Notes: generated by a model not told the origin, from the sequence alone. 37,690 nt of DNA from Phycisphaerales bacterium (GCA_013003065.1 JABDLI010000103.1:1-37690); one strand, 5' to 3'. Numbered from the stretch's first letter, positions 1 through 10,622 are shown. Translations and numbers: made by a program.

Positions 1-64
1 CGCTCTTCACGTCGGGGATGATCTGGGGGGTCAGCTCCAGGGTGAACGTCGCACCGGGCTCCAC
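1..64 (-). CDS. Possible 5' end of a gene running off the left edge
   Basis: On the minus strand one frame stays open to the window edge and reads like protein (VEPGATFTLELTPQIIPDVKS from a GTG at 64). The alternative frames read as arginine- or proline-rich shadow. No ATG lies upstream; the frame continues open into the hexamer array at 101-154, where the composition becomes meaningless, so the GTG is the only sensible start visible. Too little is present to name a family. It could equally be a fragment of an older gene whose 5' part has been lost. Confidence is low. Confidence 0.25.
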   Translation of the reverse strand, partial: MEPGATFTLELTPQIIPDVKS

Positions 65-100
65 GCGGGTGAGACGCGTCGCCTTTGCGCGGTTGGGTGA

Positions 101-154
101 GAATTGGATTTGGAATGGGAAGGGGAATGGGAAGTGGAAGTGGAACTGGACCCG
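101..154. repeat. Degenerate hexanucleotide array, unit GANNNG
   Basis: Nine consecutive 6-bp units can be read: GAATTG, GATTTG, GAATGG, GAAGGG, GAATGG, GAAGTG, GAAGTG, GAACTG, GACCCG. Positions 1, 2 and 6 are fixed and the middle is variable. The array lies between the 3' end of apbE and the putative gene at the left edge. It is purine-rich on this strand, unlike the flanking coding DNA. A related unit (GGAAGT) opens the array at 15481. No function is known to me. Confidence 0.7.
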
Positions 155-249
155 GAGAACGGGGACCCGGGGAATCGTGAATTGGAATTCGGAGGGCGGC
201 AGGACGCCGCCCGTGGAAGCACAGGGCGTCCGGACGCCACCGGCGTGTT

Positions 250-1191
250 TCACTCAAACCACGCCCGCGTGCCCGCGTACCGCGTCAGCATCTCCTCCCC
301 CGCTTCCCGCCCCAACACGCTCAACGCCGACGCGAGCGCATCCGCCGTGGTCGCATCGGGGGCGAGCACCGTCACCCGGAGGCGGTTCGTGAGGCCGAGA
401 CCGGTCGCGGGGTCGACGATGTGCGAATACCGCACGCCGTCGACCTCGACGAACTGCTCGGTGTCGCCACTCGTCGCAATCGCCGCGTGCGCGAGCACGA
501 ACGGCTCCGGTCGGCCCGGAAGACCGATGCGCCAACCATCGCGCCCCGGCGGCGGCGCGCCGGCCGCGATGTCGCCGCCGTGATCGACGAGGCACCGGGG
601 CACGCCGGCGTCTTCGAGCACCGCTATTGCCGCGTCGGCCGCGAACCCCTTGCCGATCCCACCGAGGTCGAGCTGCATCCCGGGCACGGCGAGATCCACG
701 GTCCGGGCCTCGGCGTCGAGCGAAAGAAGGCTCCAGCCAACGCGATCGCGCGCCGCCGCGATCGCGTCCGCGGGGGGCAGCCGACGCTGCGTACGGGCCG
801 CCCGCCAAAGCTCGACAAACGGCCCGACCGTCACGTCGAAGGCCCCGGACGAATCCCTTCCAATGCGGCGGGCGTGCTCCAGAACGGCGAAGAGATCGTC
901 GCTCACCGCCACCGGTCCCGTGCCGGCCCGCGCACAGAGCCGGTTGAGCTCCGATCCGGCCCGCCAGTCGCTCAAGACCCCGTCCAGGGTGTTCATCCGC
1001 GTGAAGGCGACGCGGGCGGCCGCGCGCGCGGCGGGCTCATCCGGGGCAAACAGGGTGATCCTCGTCTCGACTCCCATTATGATCTGGGCGTACTCGAACC
1101 GCTGCGTGTCCGCCGGGGACACGCAACCGACCAGACCGGTCGACGCCGCGACGCCGAAACCCGTCAACCCCCTGACGATCGTTCGCACCAT
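250..1191 (-). CDS. apbE: ApbE-family FAD:protein FMN transferase, lipoprotein
   Basis: Predicted to transfer FMN from FAD to a Ser/Thr of target flavoproteins outside the cytoplasm (known for ApbE; the target here is unknown). The 313-residue protein starts with a lipoprotein signal (LVGC lipobox, Cys23). It carries the family landmarks in order: LDLGGIGKG at 174-182, GGD at 205-207, HIVDPATG at 257-264 and TADALA at 282-287, the metal- and FAD-binding part. Length fits the family. The ATG at 1191 is chosen because it gives the signal peptide directly; the longer open frame upstream is the shadow of the opposite gene. The start codon overlaps the divergent start at 1190 by two bases, so its promoter must lie inside the neighbour's coding region; a TATGCT at 1254-1249 (minus) is a weak -10 candidate. 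No Rnf, Nqr or other obvious flavoprotein substrate is in view. Confidence 0.93.
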   Translation of the reverse strand: MVRTIVRGLTGFGVAASTGLVGCVSPADTQRFEYAQIIMGVETRITLFAPDEPAARAAARVAFTRMNTLDGVLSDWRAGSELNRLCARAGTGPVAVSDDLFAVLEHARRIGRDSSGAFDVTVGPFVELWRAARTQRRLPPADAIAAARDRVGWSLLSLDAEARTVDLAVPGMQLDLGGIGKGFAADAAIAVLEDAGVPRCLVDHGGDIAAGAPPPGRDGWRIGLPGRPEPFVLAHAAIATSGDTEQFVEVDGVRYSHIVDPATGLGLTNRLRVTVLAPDATTADALASALSVLGREAGEEMLTRYAGTRAWFE

Positions 1192-2167
1192 GCCCGACGA
1201 ATCCAACCCGCATCCCTCCGTCGATCCTCTGCTCCCAGCCGGGAAGCGAAGCATAGACGACGCGTGCGACGGCGTGACCCGGCGGTCCTTCCTTCTCGCC
1301 GGCAGCGGTTTCGTGGCCGCCGCCGCCCTGCGTCCCCGGACGGCCGACGCGGCGACGTCCGCCCCGCGTCCGATCAAGAAGGCCGTCAAGTACGGGATGG
1401 TGCAAGCGGGCACCACGGTGCGTGAGAAGTTCCTGCTGCTTCGCCAGCTCGGCTTCGACGGGGTGGAGCTCGACAGCCCGTCGAATCTCGATCCGACCGA
1501 AGTGCTCGAAGCGCGGGACGAGAGCGGTCTCGCCATCCACGGCGTCGTCGACTCCGTGCACTGGTCCAAGCCGCTCTCCGATCCCGATCCCGCGGTTCGC
1601 GCCGCGGGCCGCGCGGGACTCGAAACGGCGCTCACCGATGCGAGCCGCTACGGCGCGAGCACCGTCCTGCTCGTGCCCGCGGTCGTCCGCAAGGATGTCT
1701 CCTACCGTGACGCCTACACGCGATCACAGGCCGAGATCCGGCGTGTGTTGCCGCAGGCGGAGTCCACCGGCGTGCAAATCGCCTTCGAGAACGTGTGGAA
1801 CCAGTTCCTGCTCAGCCCGCTCGAAGCGGCGCGGTACGTGGACGAGTTCGAATCGTCGAGCGTCGGCTGGTACTTCGACGTCGGCAACATCGTCAACTAC
1901 GGCTGGCCCGAGCATTGGATCGACACCCTCGGTCCCCGCATCGCGAAGCTGGACATCAAGGAATTCAGCCGGACGCGACGCGACCGCGACGGTCTCTGGG
2001 AGGGCTTCAAGGTGGAGCTCCTCGAAGGCGACTGCGACTGGCCGGCGGTCATGGCCGCCCTCGATCGCAACGGGTTCCGCGGCTGGGCGACGGCCGAGAT
2101 CCCCGGTGGTGATGCGACGCGGCTCGAGGACATCGCCGCCCGGATGGACCGCATCATCGTCAGCTGA
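1190..2167 (+). CDS. Tat-exported sugar phosphate isomerase/epimerase (xylose isomerase-like TIM barrel)
   Basis: The protein has 325 residues with a Tat-type leader, TRRSFLLAGSG at 30-40 followed by an alanine-rich hydrophobic core, and then an AP-endonuclease-2/xylose-isomerase-like TIM barrel. Acidic metal ligands typical of this family are visible in IAFENVWN, WYFDVGN, KLDIKEF and ATAEIPGG. Such enzymes isomerise or epimerise sugars or keto-acids with a divalent metal; the substrate cannot be told from sequence. Start choice is uncertain: the ATG at 1190 has no clear ribosome binding site and overlaps the apbE start, while a GTG at 1274 would begin just before the twin arginine. The next gene, another TIM barrel of the same superfamily, starts 46 bp downstream, suggesting an operon. 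Confidence 0.85.
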   Translation: MPDESNPHPSVDPLLPAGKRSIDDACDGVTRRSFLLAGSGFVAAAALRPRTADAATSAPRPIKKAVKYGMVQAGTTVREKFLLLRQLGFDGVELDSPSNLDPTEVLEARDESGLAIHGVVDSVHWSKPLSDPDPAVRAAGRAGLETALTDASRYGASTVLLVPAVVRKDVSYRDAYTRSQAEIRRVLPQAESTGVQIAFENVWNQFLLSPLEAARYVDEFESSSVGWYFDVGNIVNYGWPEHWIDTLGPRIAKLDIKEFSRTRRDRDGLWEGFKVELLEGDCDWPAVMAALDRNGFRGWATAEIPGGDATRLEDIAARMDRIIVS

Positions 2168-2213
2168 GTCACGGGCGGCCCGGCCGCCGGCATGCCAAGC
2201 CTGGAGGTCGGAC

Positions 2214-3119
2214 ATGAGGCGACGGGAATTCCTGGCCAGCGGCGTCGGCGCGATGGCGACCGCGGGTCTCACGATGCCTGCCCGCGGCCGGCAGAACGGC
2301 GGCCGCCGGTTCAAGCTGGCGTACGCACCGCACTTCGGGATGTTCCGGCATCACGGCGGGGAAGATCTCGTCGGCCAGCTCGAGTTCATGGCCGATGAGG
2401 GCTTCCGCGCGCTCGAGGACAACTGGATGGCCCGTCGCCCGCCCGCCGAGCAGGAACGCATCGCCGGAGCGCTCGACCGGCTCGGCATGACGATGGGCGT
2501 GTTCGTCGCTCACGCCGACTTTGGCGCCGTCACCTTCGCCTCTCCCGACCCGGCCATGCGTGACCGGCTGGTGGACGAGATGCGCAACGCCGTCGAGACC
2601 GCGCGTCGCGTGAATGCCACGTGGTGCACCGTCGTTCCCGGCCGGTACGAGCCCGGTCGCCCGTGGGAATACCAGACGGCGCACGTCGTCGAGAACCTCA
2701 AGCGGTGCAGCGCCGTCTGCGAACCGGCCGGGCTGACCATGGTGCTGGAGCCGCTCAACGCCCTCCGGGATCACCCCGGGCTGTTCCTCACGAAGATCCC
2801 CCAGGCGTTTCAGATCTGCCGCGCGGTCGGCAGCCCCTCGTGCAAGATCCTCGACGACCTCTACCACCAGCAGATCACCGAGGGCAACCTGATTCCCAAC
2901 ATCGACCAGGCGTGGAGCGAGATCGCGTACTTTCAGGTCGGCGACAACCCCGGTCGCCGAGAGCCGACGACGGGCGAGATCAACTACCGCAACGTGTTCC
3001 GGCACATCCACGGCAAAGGCTTCACCGGCGTCGTGGGGATGGAGCACGGGAACGCACAGCCGGGACGAGCCGGAGAACGGGCGGTGATCGATGCGTACGT
3101 GGCCTGTGATGCGTTCTGA
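2214..3119 (+). CDS. Tat-exported hydroxypyruvate isomerase-like TIM-barrel protein
   Basis: The 301-residue product starts with a twin-arginine leader (MRRREFLASGVGAMATAG). It then follows the hydroxypyruvate isomerase (Hyi) pattern: VLEPLN, KILDDLYHQQ, FQVGDNPGRREP, TGEINY and GVVGMEHGN, which supply the metal-binding Glu and Asp residues. Known Hyi enzymes interconvert hydroxypyruvate and tartronate semialdehyde in the cytoplasm. A Tat leader on such a protein is common in planctomycetes and its real substrate is unclear. The start is supported by GGAGGT at 2202-2207, six bases before the ATG. The next gene begins 10 bp after the stop, so the two are probably co-transcribed. Confidence 0.88.
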   Translation: MRRREFLASGVGAMATAGLTMPARGRQNGGRRFKLAYAPHFGMFRHHGGEDLVGQLEFMADEGFRALEDNWMARRPPAEQERIAGALDRLGMTMGVFVAHADFGAVTFASPDPAMRDRLVDEMRNAVETARRVNATWCTVVPGRYEPGRPWEYQTAHVVENLKRCSAVCEPAGLTMVLEPLNALRDHPGLFLTKIPQAFQICRAVGSPSCKILDDLYHQQITEGNLIPNIDQAWSEIAYFQVGDNPGRREPTTGEINYRNVFRHIHGKGFTGVVGMEHGNAQPGRAGERAVIDAYVACDAF

Positions 3120-3129
3120 TCGAGCGGGC

Positions 3130-5451
3130 ATGAACCGCGGCCTGCTGGTGCTCACGCTGCTTGCAGCCGGTTCCCGTGCGTTTGGCGCGGAGCCACCGCT
3201 TCGCATCGTCGCGTTCGGCGACTCGACGACGGCGACCCGCAACACCATCGACGCGGTCACGGCCCAGCGTCTGCCCGCAGCGCTCGCCGGGCGTGGCATC
3301 GCCGCGTTTGTCATCAACGCCGGAATCGGCGGAGACACGACCGTCGACGCGATGGAGCGTTTCGAGCGTGACGTGCTGTCGCAGCAAGCCGATCTCGTCG
3401 TGATCCAGTTCGGCATCAACGATGCCATGGTCGACGTCAACGACGGCATGACGGAACCGCGGGTTCCGATGGCCCGTTTCAAGGGCAATCTGCTCCGCAT
3501 GGTGCAGACGCTGTCCGAACGGGAAACCCCCATCGTCCTCATGACCCCGAATCCCATGCGGTGGACCAGCCGTCTCGTGACGCTCTACGGACACCCACCC
3601 TACGACGTCGACACGCACTGGGGGCTCGACGCGGTCCTGGCCGGATACGCGCAGACGATCCGCAACATCGCCGAACGCCGGCGGGTGCCGCTCGTCGACG
3701 TCCATGCCGCGTTCCACGCGTACGACGAGAAGCCGGGCCAGGAGATCCGCGAGCTCCTTCCCGACGGCGTCCACCCGAACGATGCCGGTCACGCGTTGGT
3801 CACCGAATGGCTGGCCGATCGCATCGCGGCGCTCGTCGCCGACGGCAGCCTCACGCCCTCGGCCTGCGCCCCGGCCCAGCCCGGCGCGGCTCCGCCGCTC
3901 ACGCTCGTCGAGGCGGGCGATCCGAAGCACGTGCACGGCGGCGAACGTTGGCGCACGGAGGACGGCGCCCTCACCGGCACCGGCCCCGCGCGACTGACGG
4001 CAGCGGCGGGCATCCGACCGGGCGACTTCGTCATCACCGCGCGGCTGCGGCTCACCGATCAGGACAACAGCGCGGCCGCGTTCGTCTTCGGTGACAACGC
4101 CTTTGGCTTCGAAGGCGCACGCGGAACGCTGTTCGTCAACGGACCCGTCTTCGGCGGGCTCGAGTTGCTGTCCCGCTCGGAGGATGTTTTCGAGCCGGAG
4201 GCGTGGTTCGAGTTCTCGGTCGTCCGGGCCGGGAACGATCTGCGGTTCCTCATCAACGATCGCATCGTGCGTGCCGTCGCGTGCCCGCCGGTCGGGTTCG
4301 ACCGCGTGGGGTTCAGCCCGATGCGCAGCACGATGCACATCGAACGCTTCGCCATCCTCGGCGCGATCGAAGAGACAGCGCCGCCCCCGCCCCGCGGGTA
4401 CGACATTCCGATCGTCGATCTCGCGGACGAGGAAGAACGACAGGTCGTCGTCGATCGCGAGCCGGGGCAATACCTCGGTCACCCGACGACGGTACTGCTC
4501 GAGGACGGTGCGACGATCATCACGGTCTATCCGAAAGGACACGGACGCGGCCCGATCGTCATGAAACGCAGCACCGACGGCGGACGCACCTGGTCGGAAC
4601 GGCTGCCCGTGCCGGACAACTGGTCGACCTCACGCGAAGTGCCGACCATCCACCGGACGATCGATCCGCGTGACGGCACGAAGCGTCTGATCGTGTGGTC
4701 GGGGCTGTATCCCGCGCGGCTCGCCGTTTCCGAGGACGACGGCATGAGCTGGTCCGCGCTCGAGCCCGCCGGCGAATGGGGCGGTATCGTCGTCATGGGG
4801 TGTGTCGAGCGGCTGAAGAACGGCGACTACATCGCGTTGTTTCACGACGACGGTCGTTTTCGGACGGAGGACGGTGAGCGTTCGAAGTCGTTCACGCTCT
4901 TCCAGACCCGCTCGCGTGACGGCGGGCGGACGTGGGCGAGCCCGCGGGCGCTCTGGTCGGGCAGCCACGTGCACCTCTGCGAGCCGGGGATCATCCGCTC
5001 CCCCGACGGGGACGAGCTGGCGATCCTCCTGCGTGAGAACGCGCGACGTCGCAACTCGCACGTGATGTTCTCCCGGGACGAGGGACGCACCTGGTCCGAA
5101 CCGCGTGAGCTGCCGGGGGCGCTGACGGGCGACCGCCACACCGCGCGGTACGCACCGGACGGTCGCCTGCTGATTTCGTTCCGCGATACGACGCTCGAGA
5201 GCCCGACACAGGGCGACTGGGTCGCCTGGGTGGGCCGGTACGAGGACATCGTCGAGGGGCGGTCGGGTCAGTGCCGGATCCGGCTGATGGACAATCACCA
5301 CCGTTGGGACTGCGCGTACCCGGGCGTGGAAGTGCTTCCCGACGGTACGTTCGTCCTGACCACCTACGGGCACTGGACGAAAGGTGCGGAGCCCTACATC
5401 GTCAGCGTCCGGCTCACGCTGGATGAAATCGACGCACGCATGCCGGAGTGA
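3130..5451 (+). CDS. Secreted fusion: SGNH esterase, LamG-like domain and exo-sialidase
   Basis: The 773-residue protein has a Sec signal ([20 protein letters not shown]). Residues about 24-235 form an SGNH/GDSL hydrolase: FGDS with nucleophile Ser32, GIGGD near 66-69, FGIND with Asn97, and DGVH with Asp212 and His215. Residues about 250-415 look like a concanavalin/LamG-type beta-sandwich. The remainder resembles a six-bladed sialidase propeller with four Asp-box motifs ([32 protein letters not shown]). SGNH enzymes include sialate O-acetylesterases, so one chain may deacetylate and then cleave a sialic-acid-like sugar; that coupling is inference. In-frame starts at 3091 and 3109 exist, but 3130 gives the clean signal peptide. 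It follows two TIM-barrel isomerases. Confidence 0.86.
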   Translation: MNRGLLVLTLLAAGSRAFGAEPPLRIVAFGDSTTATRNTIDAVTAQRLPAALAGRGIAAFVINAGIGGDTTVDAMERFERDVLSQQADLVVIQFGINDAMVDVNDGMTEPRVPMARFKGNLLRMVQTLSERETPIVLMTPNPMRWTSRLVTLYGHPPYDVDTHWGLDAVLAGYAQTIRNIAERRRVPLVDVHAAFHAYDEKPGQEIRELLPDGVHPNDAGHALVTEWLADRIAALVADGSLTPSACAPAQPGAAPPLTLVEAGDPKHVHGGERWRTEDGALTGTGPARLTAAAGIRPGDFVITARLRLTDQDNSAAAFVFGDNAFGFEGARGTLFVNGPVFGGLELLSRSEDVFEPEAWFEFSVVRAGNDLRFLINDRIVRAVACPPVGFDRVGFSPMRSTMHIERFAILGAIEETAPPPPRGYDIPIVDLADEEERQVVVDREPGQYLGHPTTVLLEDGATIITVYPKGHGRGPIVMKRSTDGGRTWSERLPVPDNWSTSREVPTIHRTIDPRDGTKRLIVWSGLYPARLAVSEDDGMSWSALEPAGEWGGIVVMGCVERLKNGDYIALFHDDGRFRTEDGERSKSFTLFQTRSRDGGRTWASPRALWSGSHVHLCEPGIIRSPDGDELAILLRENARRRNSHVMFSRDEGRTWSEPRELPGALTGDRHTARYAPDGRLLISFRDTTLESPTQGDWVAWVGRYEDIVEGRSGQCRIRLMDNHHRWDCAYPGVEVLPDGTFVLTTYGHWTKGAEPYIVSVRLTLDEIDARMPE

Positions 5452-5477
5452 CCGGGCCCGATTCGCAGGAGGACGCC

Positions 5478-5882
5478 GTGGACGAGACGCAACATCGGAA
5501 GGACGCCGTCGACTGGAAGTCGCAGCTCACGCCGGAGCAATACCGCATCGCCCGCGAGGGCGGGACCGAGCGGGCTTTCACCGGCGCGTACTGGGACACC
5601 AAGACCCCCGGGGTGTACCGGTGCGTCTGCTGCGACGCCCCGCTCTATCGATCGACCAGCAAGTTCGACTCGGGAACGGGGTGGCCGAGCTTCGGCGCGC
5701 CGTACGACGACGAGGCGATCCGCACGATCGAGGATCACACGCACGGCATGGTGCGGACCGAGGCTCGCTGCCGGCGTTGCGACGCGCACCTGGGCCATGT
5801 CTTTCCGGATGGACCGCAACCGACGGGGATGCGGCACTGCGTGAACTCGGCGAGCTTGCGGTTGGAGGAGGACGGGGCGTAG
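5478..5882 (+). CDS. msrB: Peptide-methionine (R)-S-oxide reductase MsrB
   Basis: This repairs methionine-R-sulfoxide in proteins using thioredoxin. The 134-residue protein has the zinc-site cysteines (Cys49/Cys52 and Cys98/Cys101), the GWPSF and HLGHVF motifs, and the catalytic cysteine in RHCVNSASL (Cys121). No signal peptide is present, so it is probably cytoplasmic. The GTG at 5478 is preferred because AGGAGG at 5467-5472 sits five bases upstream. A longer reading from a GTG at 5448 would overlap the previous stop and adds a poorly conserved tail. It follows the sialidase fusion by 26 bp and may be the last gene of that operon; a degenerate hexamer array begins 12 bp after its stop. Confidence 0.95.
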   Translation: MDETQHRKDAVDWKSQLTPEQYRIAREGGTERAFTGAYWDTKTPGVYRCVCCDAPLYRSTSKFDSGTGWPSFGAPYDDEAIRTIEDHTHGMVRTEARCRRCDAHLGHVFPDGPQPTGMRHCVNSASLRLEEDGA

Positions 5883-5894
5883 GGGCTTTCGGGG

Positions 5895-6086
5895 GCGTCC
5901 GGGGCCGGGGCCGGGTCCGGGTCCGTGTCCGCGTCCGCGTCCGTGTCCGCGTCCGGGTCCGTGTCCGTGTCCGTGTCCGCGTCCGTGCCCGTGCCCGCGT
6001 CCGCGTCCGTGCCCGTGCCCGCGTCCGGGTCCGTGTCCGTGTCCGTGTCCGTGTCCGTGTCCGCGACCGCGACCGCGTCCGTGTCC
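5895..6086. repeat. Degenerate hexanucleotide array, unit GNGNCC, 32 copies
   Basis: Thirty-two uninterrupted 6-bp units fit GNGNCC, with position 2 being T, C or G and position 4 mostly T, sometimes C, G or A (GTGTCC, GCGTCC, GGGTCC, GTGCCC, GCGACC). The pattern decays with a phase slip over 6087-6120. It has no stops in most frames, giving spurious Val-Arg or Asp-Thr/Ala repeat ORFs. It fills the gap between msrB and the PhoX-like gene. The constant spacing with variable letters differs from a simple slippage microsatellite, which would be nearly uniform. A shorter relative lies at 15481-15546. Confidence 0.92.
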
Positions 6087-6126
6087 CTGCTCCGCGTCCG
6101 CGTCCGTGCCCACGCCCGCGCTCGCA

Positions 6127-6132
6127 TACAAT
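6127..6132 (+). promoter_or_regulatory. Candidate -10 element for a leaderless phosphatase transcript
   Basis: TACAAT (five of six matches to TATAAT) lies right after the hexamer array. Transcription would be expected to start about seven bases later, at or next to the GTG at 6139, leaving no room for a ribosome binding site. No convincing -35 is visible because the upstream DNA is hexamer repeat. The same TACAAT-to-start spacing is seen at 30294-30306. Confidence 0.45.
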
Positions 6133-6138
6133 GCCTTC

Positions 6139-7516
<1,378 letters not shown>

Positions 7517-7533
<17 letters not shown>

Positions 7534-10039
7534 GCGACGACGGTGGCTGCGCCGGATCGCCGGCGGGAAGAAGCCCGCGGTACCGCGCGGCATCGGCCGG
7601 CCGCCCCCACTGCTCGTAGAGCCGCACGATCCGGGCGCCGGTCACGCCCGCGATCGGATGTTCATCGCCAAGCTCCGCGCGGACTGCCCGCCACGCGGGA
7701 ACCAGCAACGCTTCGGCGGCGCCGAACTGGCCAAGCTCGGCCTTGAGCACACCGAGCATGCTGGCGGTGTCCGCAATGAGCAGGTTGCTTGCCGGCAGCT
7801 CGCGCTGACGAAGATCGAGACACGCATCAAGCAGCAGCACCGCACCCGGCGTGTCGCCGAGATCCAGTCGCAGCAACGCGACGTCCATCAGCCCCTGCGC
7901 GAGATCGAGCGGCTCGACGCCTTCCAGCTCGCTGAGCGTCGTGAAGACCTGGAGATAGACGAGCGCATCGACGGGATCGGCCTGTCGGCCCATCAGCCGG
8001 AAGCCGAGCTCCGCGAGACGATCGGCCGTCCCGGGGAACTTGCGGGCCATGCCGCGACAGCTCAACGCGAGCGAGCGGTCGAACAGCCGCGCACAGGCCT
8101 CCAGGTTGCCACGCGTGTGCTGGACGCGTCCGAGGTGCCAGAGCTGGTAGGGCGTGCGCGTCTGTCCCAGTCGGTCGGGCCGGAGCTGGAGCGACTCCTC
8201 GAGCACCGCCATCGCCTCGTCATACCGTTCCATCCGCTGCAGAAGCCACGCGTAGTCTTCCATGCAACGCGACATGTAGACGTCGCCGCTGCCCCCGAGC
8301 GCGCGATACCGAGCGAGGGCGTCCTGGTACAAGGCGTCGGACTGCTCGAGATCGCCCCGCATCGAGAGGAAGGCAGCGTAGCTGTACGTCCCTCGTGCCC
8401 AGTTCAGCGAGGGCTCATCGAGCACGCGGTCGAACATGGCCAGCATCGACCGGTAGTTCCGTTCTGCTTCCTGCTGCTCGACCTCGGTTTCGCTCATCTT
8501 CCACTGTGCGTAGGCGAGGTTTCCCGTCGCCTCGGCAACGAGCGGATGTTCGTGCCCGTACAGCCGTCGTCGCATGTCGACGGCCTCGCGTTGCAACGCG
8601 ATGCACTGGGGATCTCCGAGCACGGTCATCGTCCGGCCCAAGAGCGTCAAGCAGTTTGCCGTTTCCACCGCGTCGCCCGGGTGTTGGGTGCGGCTCAACT
8701 CCAACGCGCGTCGCGCGTGCGGGGCGGCCTTGCCCCACAGCCAGAATCCGGCGTAGGCCTGGGCGAGCGTGTACCGGACCCCCGCTTCGGCCGCCGGCTG
8801 CCCCCGCAGCTCGGGACCGATCCGCTCCGACGCATGGTCGAGCACCTCCAGGACCGTCAGGTCTCCTCCGCCCTCGTAGGAACCGGTCTGCGTGAGCAGC
8901 TCCTCCAGGAACGTCTGCACCTGCACGGCCCGGACCGTCTCGCGTTCGGCGTGCTGGTAGAGCACGGCCATCGTGATCCCGAATCCGAGGACGAAGAGCC
9001 CGATCCCGGCCGCCACCGCCACCGCGACGCGGTGTCGCCGCAGCGTCTTTCGCGCGCGGTAGAACGCCGTCGCGACCGGCGCCTCCACCGGCTCGCCCCG
9101 CTCCCACCGTCCGAGATCGTCACAGAGATCCGCCACCGACTGGTAGCGATCGCACTGCCGCTTGGCGAGTGCCTTGCGGACGATGGCCGCCAGCTCGCGG
9201 TTGACGCCGGGCGCCAGCGTCGCGGCTGACGGCGGCTCGGACTTCTCGATGCTGTCGAATATCTCGACGAGCGCGCCGCCCACGGGATACGGCATGACAC
9301 CGGTCAACATCTCGAAGAGCATGACCCCGAGTGAATAGACGTCCGATCGCACGTCGAGCGCATCGGCGCCGCCCCGCACCTGCTCGGGCGAAGCGTAGGC
9401 CGGCGTCCCGATGAATTGACCGCTGAGCGTGACGCTGGAACGCTCCGCCTCATCGCTCTTGGCGAGACCGAAGTCGAGGACGTGCGGCACGCCATCGCGG
9501 TCGACCAACACGTTGGAGGGTTTCAGATCGCGGTGGATGATCCCTCGTTGGTGGGCGTGCTGCACGGCGGCGCCGATCGACTGCATCATGCGGGCGATCC
9601 GCGACGGGGGACGACGCCCCCCCTCGACGGAGGCGGCCCACTCGGTGACGGGCACGCCGTCGATCCATTCCATGCCGAGGATGGGTTGACCCCCGTCGTA
9701 CTCGAGCCCACGCAGCGTCACGATCGACGGGTGATCGAGCGTGGAAACCACCTGCACCTCCCGCTCCAGGCGGTGGCGGGCCGATGGCGTCGCGAGCGCG
9801 CCGGCGAGCAGCCGCTTGACCGCGACCGGCGCACCACCGGCGGCCCGGCCGCGGTACACGATGCCCTGGCCGCCGCGGCTGATCTCCTTCTCGAGGGTGT
9901 ACGAGCCGAGACGCCCCAGCTCGAGCGGTGTCTCCGCTTCTCGGAGCATGTCGAACCAACCGTCACCGTCGAGCTCGAAGAGCGCGGACGCGGGGTCGCC
10001 GCCGTGGCTGTTTCCGTTGTGTCCCACCCCGTCAATCAC
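7517..10039 (-). CDS. Transmembrane Ser/Thr protein kinase with TPR-like C-terminal domain
   Basis: The product has 840 residues. The kinase domain spans about 47-315: glycine loop SRGGQGIVY, Lys75 in VAVK, HRDLKPSN at 169-176, DFG at 189-191, GTPAYASPEQ at 211-220 and DVYSLGVMLFEMLTG. All catalytic residues are present, so it should be active. A single membrane span lies near 338-361. The remaining 470 residues are helical repeats resembling TPR (for example the segment around ALELSRTQHPGDAVETANCL), probably outside the membrane and used for sensing or binding. The GTG at 10039 is chosen because AGGAGG lies eight bases upstream. It overlaps the ECF sigma stop by 8 bp, implying translational coupling. 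Kinase/ECF pairs of this type are known in planctomycetes; the kinase may control or be controlled by the sigma factor. Confidence 0.93.
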
Positions 10040-10622
10040 CGAGGCCGTCCTCCTGCTCGAGCTGGTCGGCGACGAGCTCACGGAGGCGATTCCGGATCCG
10101 CTGCTTCACCTTGTGAACGGCGTCGGTGCTCATGTCGAACTCTCGCGCCACCTGCTCCGTCGTCACCCCGGAGAGCAGGCGATCGAAGACGGCCACGCTG
10201 CGGCTCTCGAAGGTCCGGCGGACCGTCCGCATCGCGAGCCGCAGATGATGCCGCACCCACTCCCGTTCCCAATCGGCGTCGCGATCCTCCTCGGCCGCAA
10301 CGTCCGCCACGATCGTCTCTAGGCGCGCCGGCCGGGGAACTGGACGCCCCAGGTGCCGGGCCACTGCATTTCGCGTCGCCCGGCCGAGGTAGCTGCGAAA
10401 CCGCCCCCGGGCCGGGCTGTACTCGAACGACCGGAGCGCGCTCGCGAGGTTGATCAGCACCACCTGCCGCAGGTCCTCGGCGTCGGAGTGCTGCAGCCCC
10501 CGGCTGCGGCAGAATCGCACCACCAGCTCGCCGTACCGCTCGTCGAATTCACGCCACGCCGCGTGATCGGCGTGATCGCGGACACGCAGCAGCAGCGATG
10601 GACGGGTGGATTGACCGCTCAC
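10032..10622 (-). CDS. ECF-type RNA polymerase sigma factor
   Basis: The 196-residue protein has sigma region 2 (around DAEDLRQVVLINLASALRSF and the promoter-melting helix FRSYLGRATRNAVARHL). Region 4 carries a helix-turn-helix (TTEQVAREFDMSTDAVHKVKQRIRNRLREL). The two are joined by a long acidic linker, as in planctomycete ECF groups paired with kinases. The GTG at 10622 follows AGGAGG at a rather long distance of 11 bases. It is the first gene of an operon with the transmembrane kinase, and no anti-sigma factor is nearby. This suggests that the kinase takes the anti-sigma or activating role (inference). Target promoters cannot be predicted from the window. Confidence 0.92.
   Translation of the reverse strand: MSGQSTRPSLLLRVRDHADHAAWREFDERYGELVVRFCRSRGLQHSDAEDLRQVVLINLASALRSFEYSPARGRFRSYLGRATRNAVARHLGRPVPRPARLETIVADVAAEEDRDADWEREWVRHHLRLAMRTVRRTFESRSVAVFDRLLSGVTTEQVAREFDMSTDAVHKVKQRIRNRLRELVADQLEQEDGLGD

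Noticed and set aside
1078-1083. TATGAT as plus-strand promoter for the 1190 gene
   Set aside because: No -35 at the right distance and it lies over 100 bp upstream inside apbE.
3022-4542. Long minus-strand open frame opposite the sialidase fusion
   Set aside because: High-GC shadow ORF: arginine/aspartate-rich, no motifs, and the plus strand has clear domains.
5895-6086. CRISPR-like array
   Set aside because: Units are 6 bp with no spacers and no cas genes nearby.
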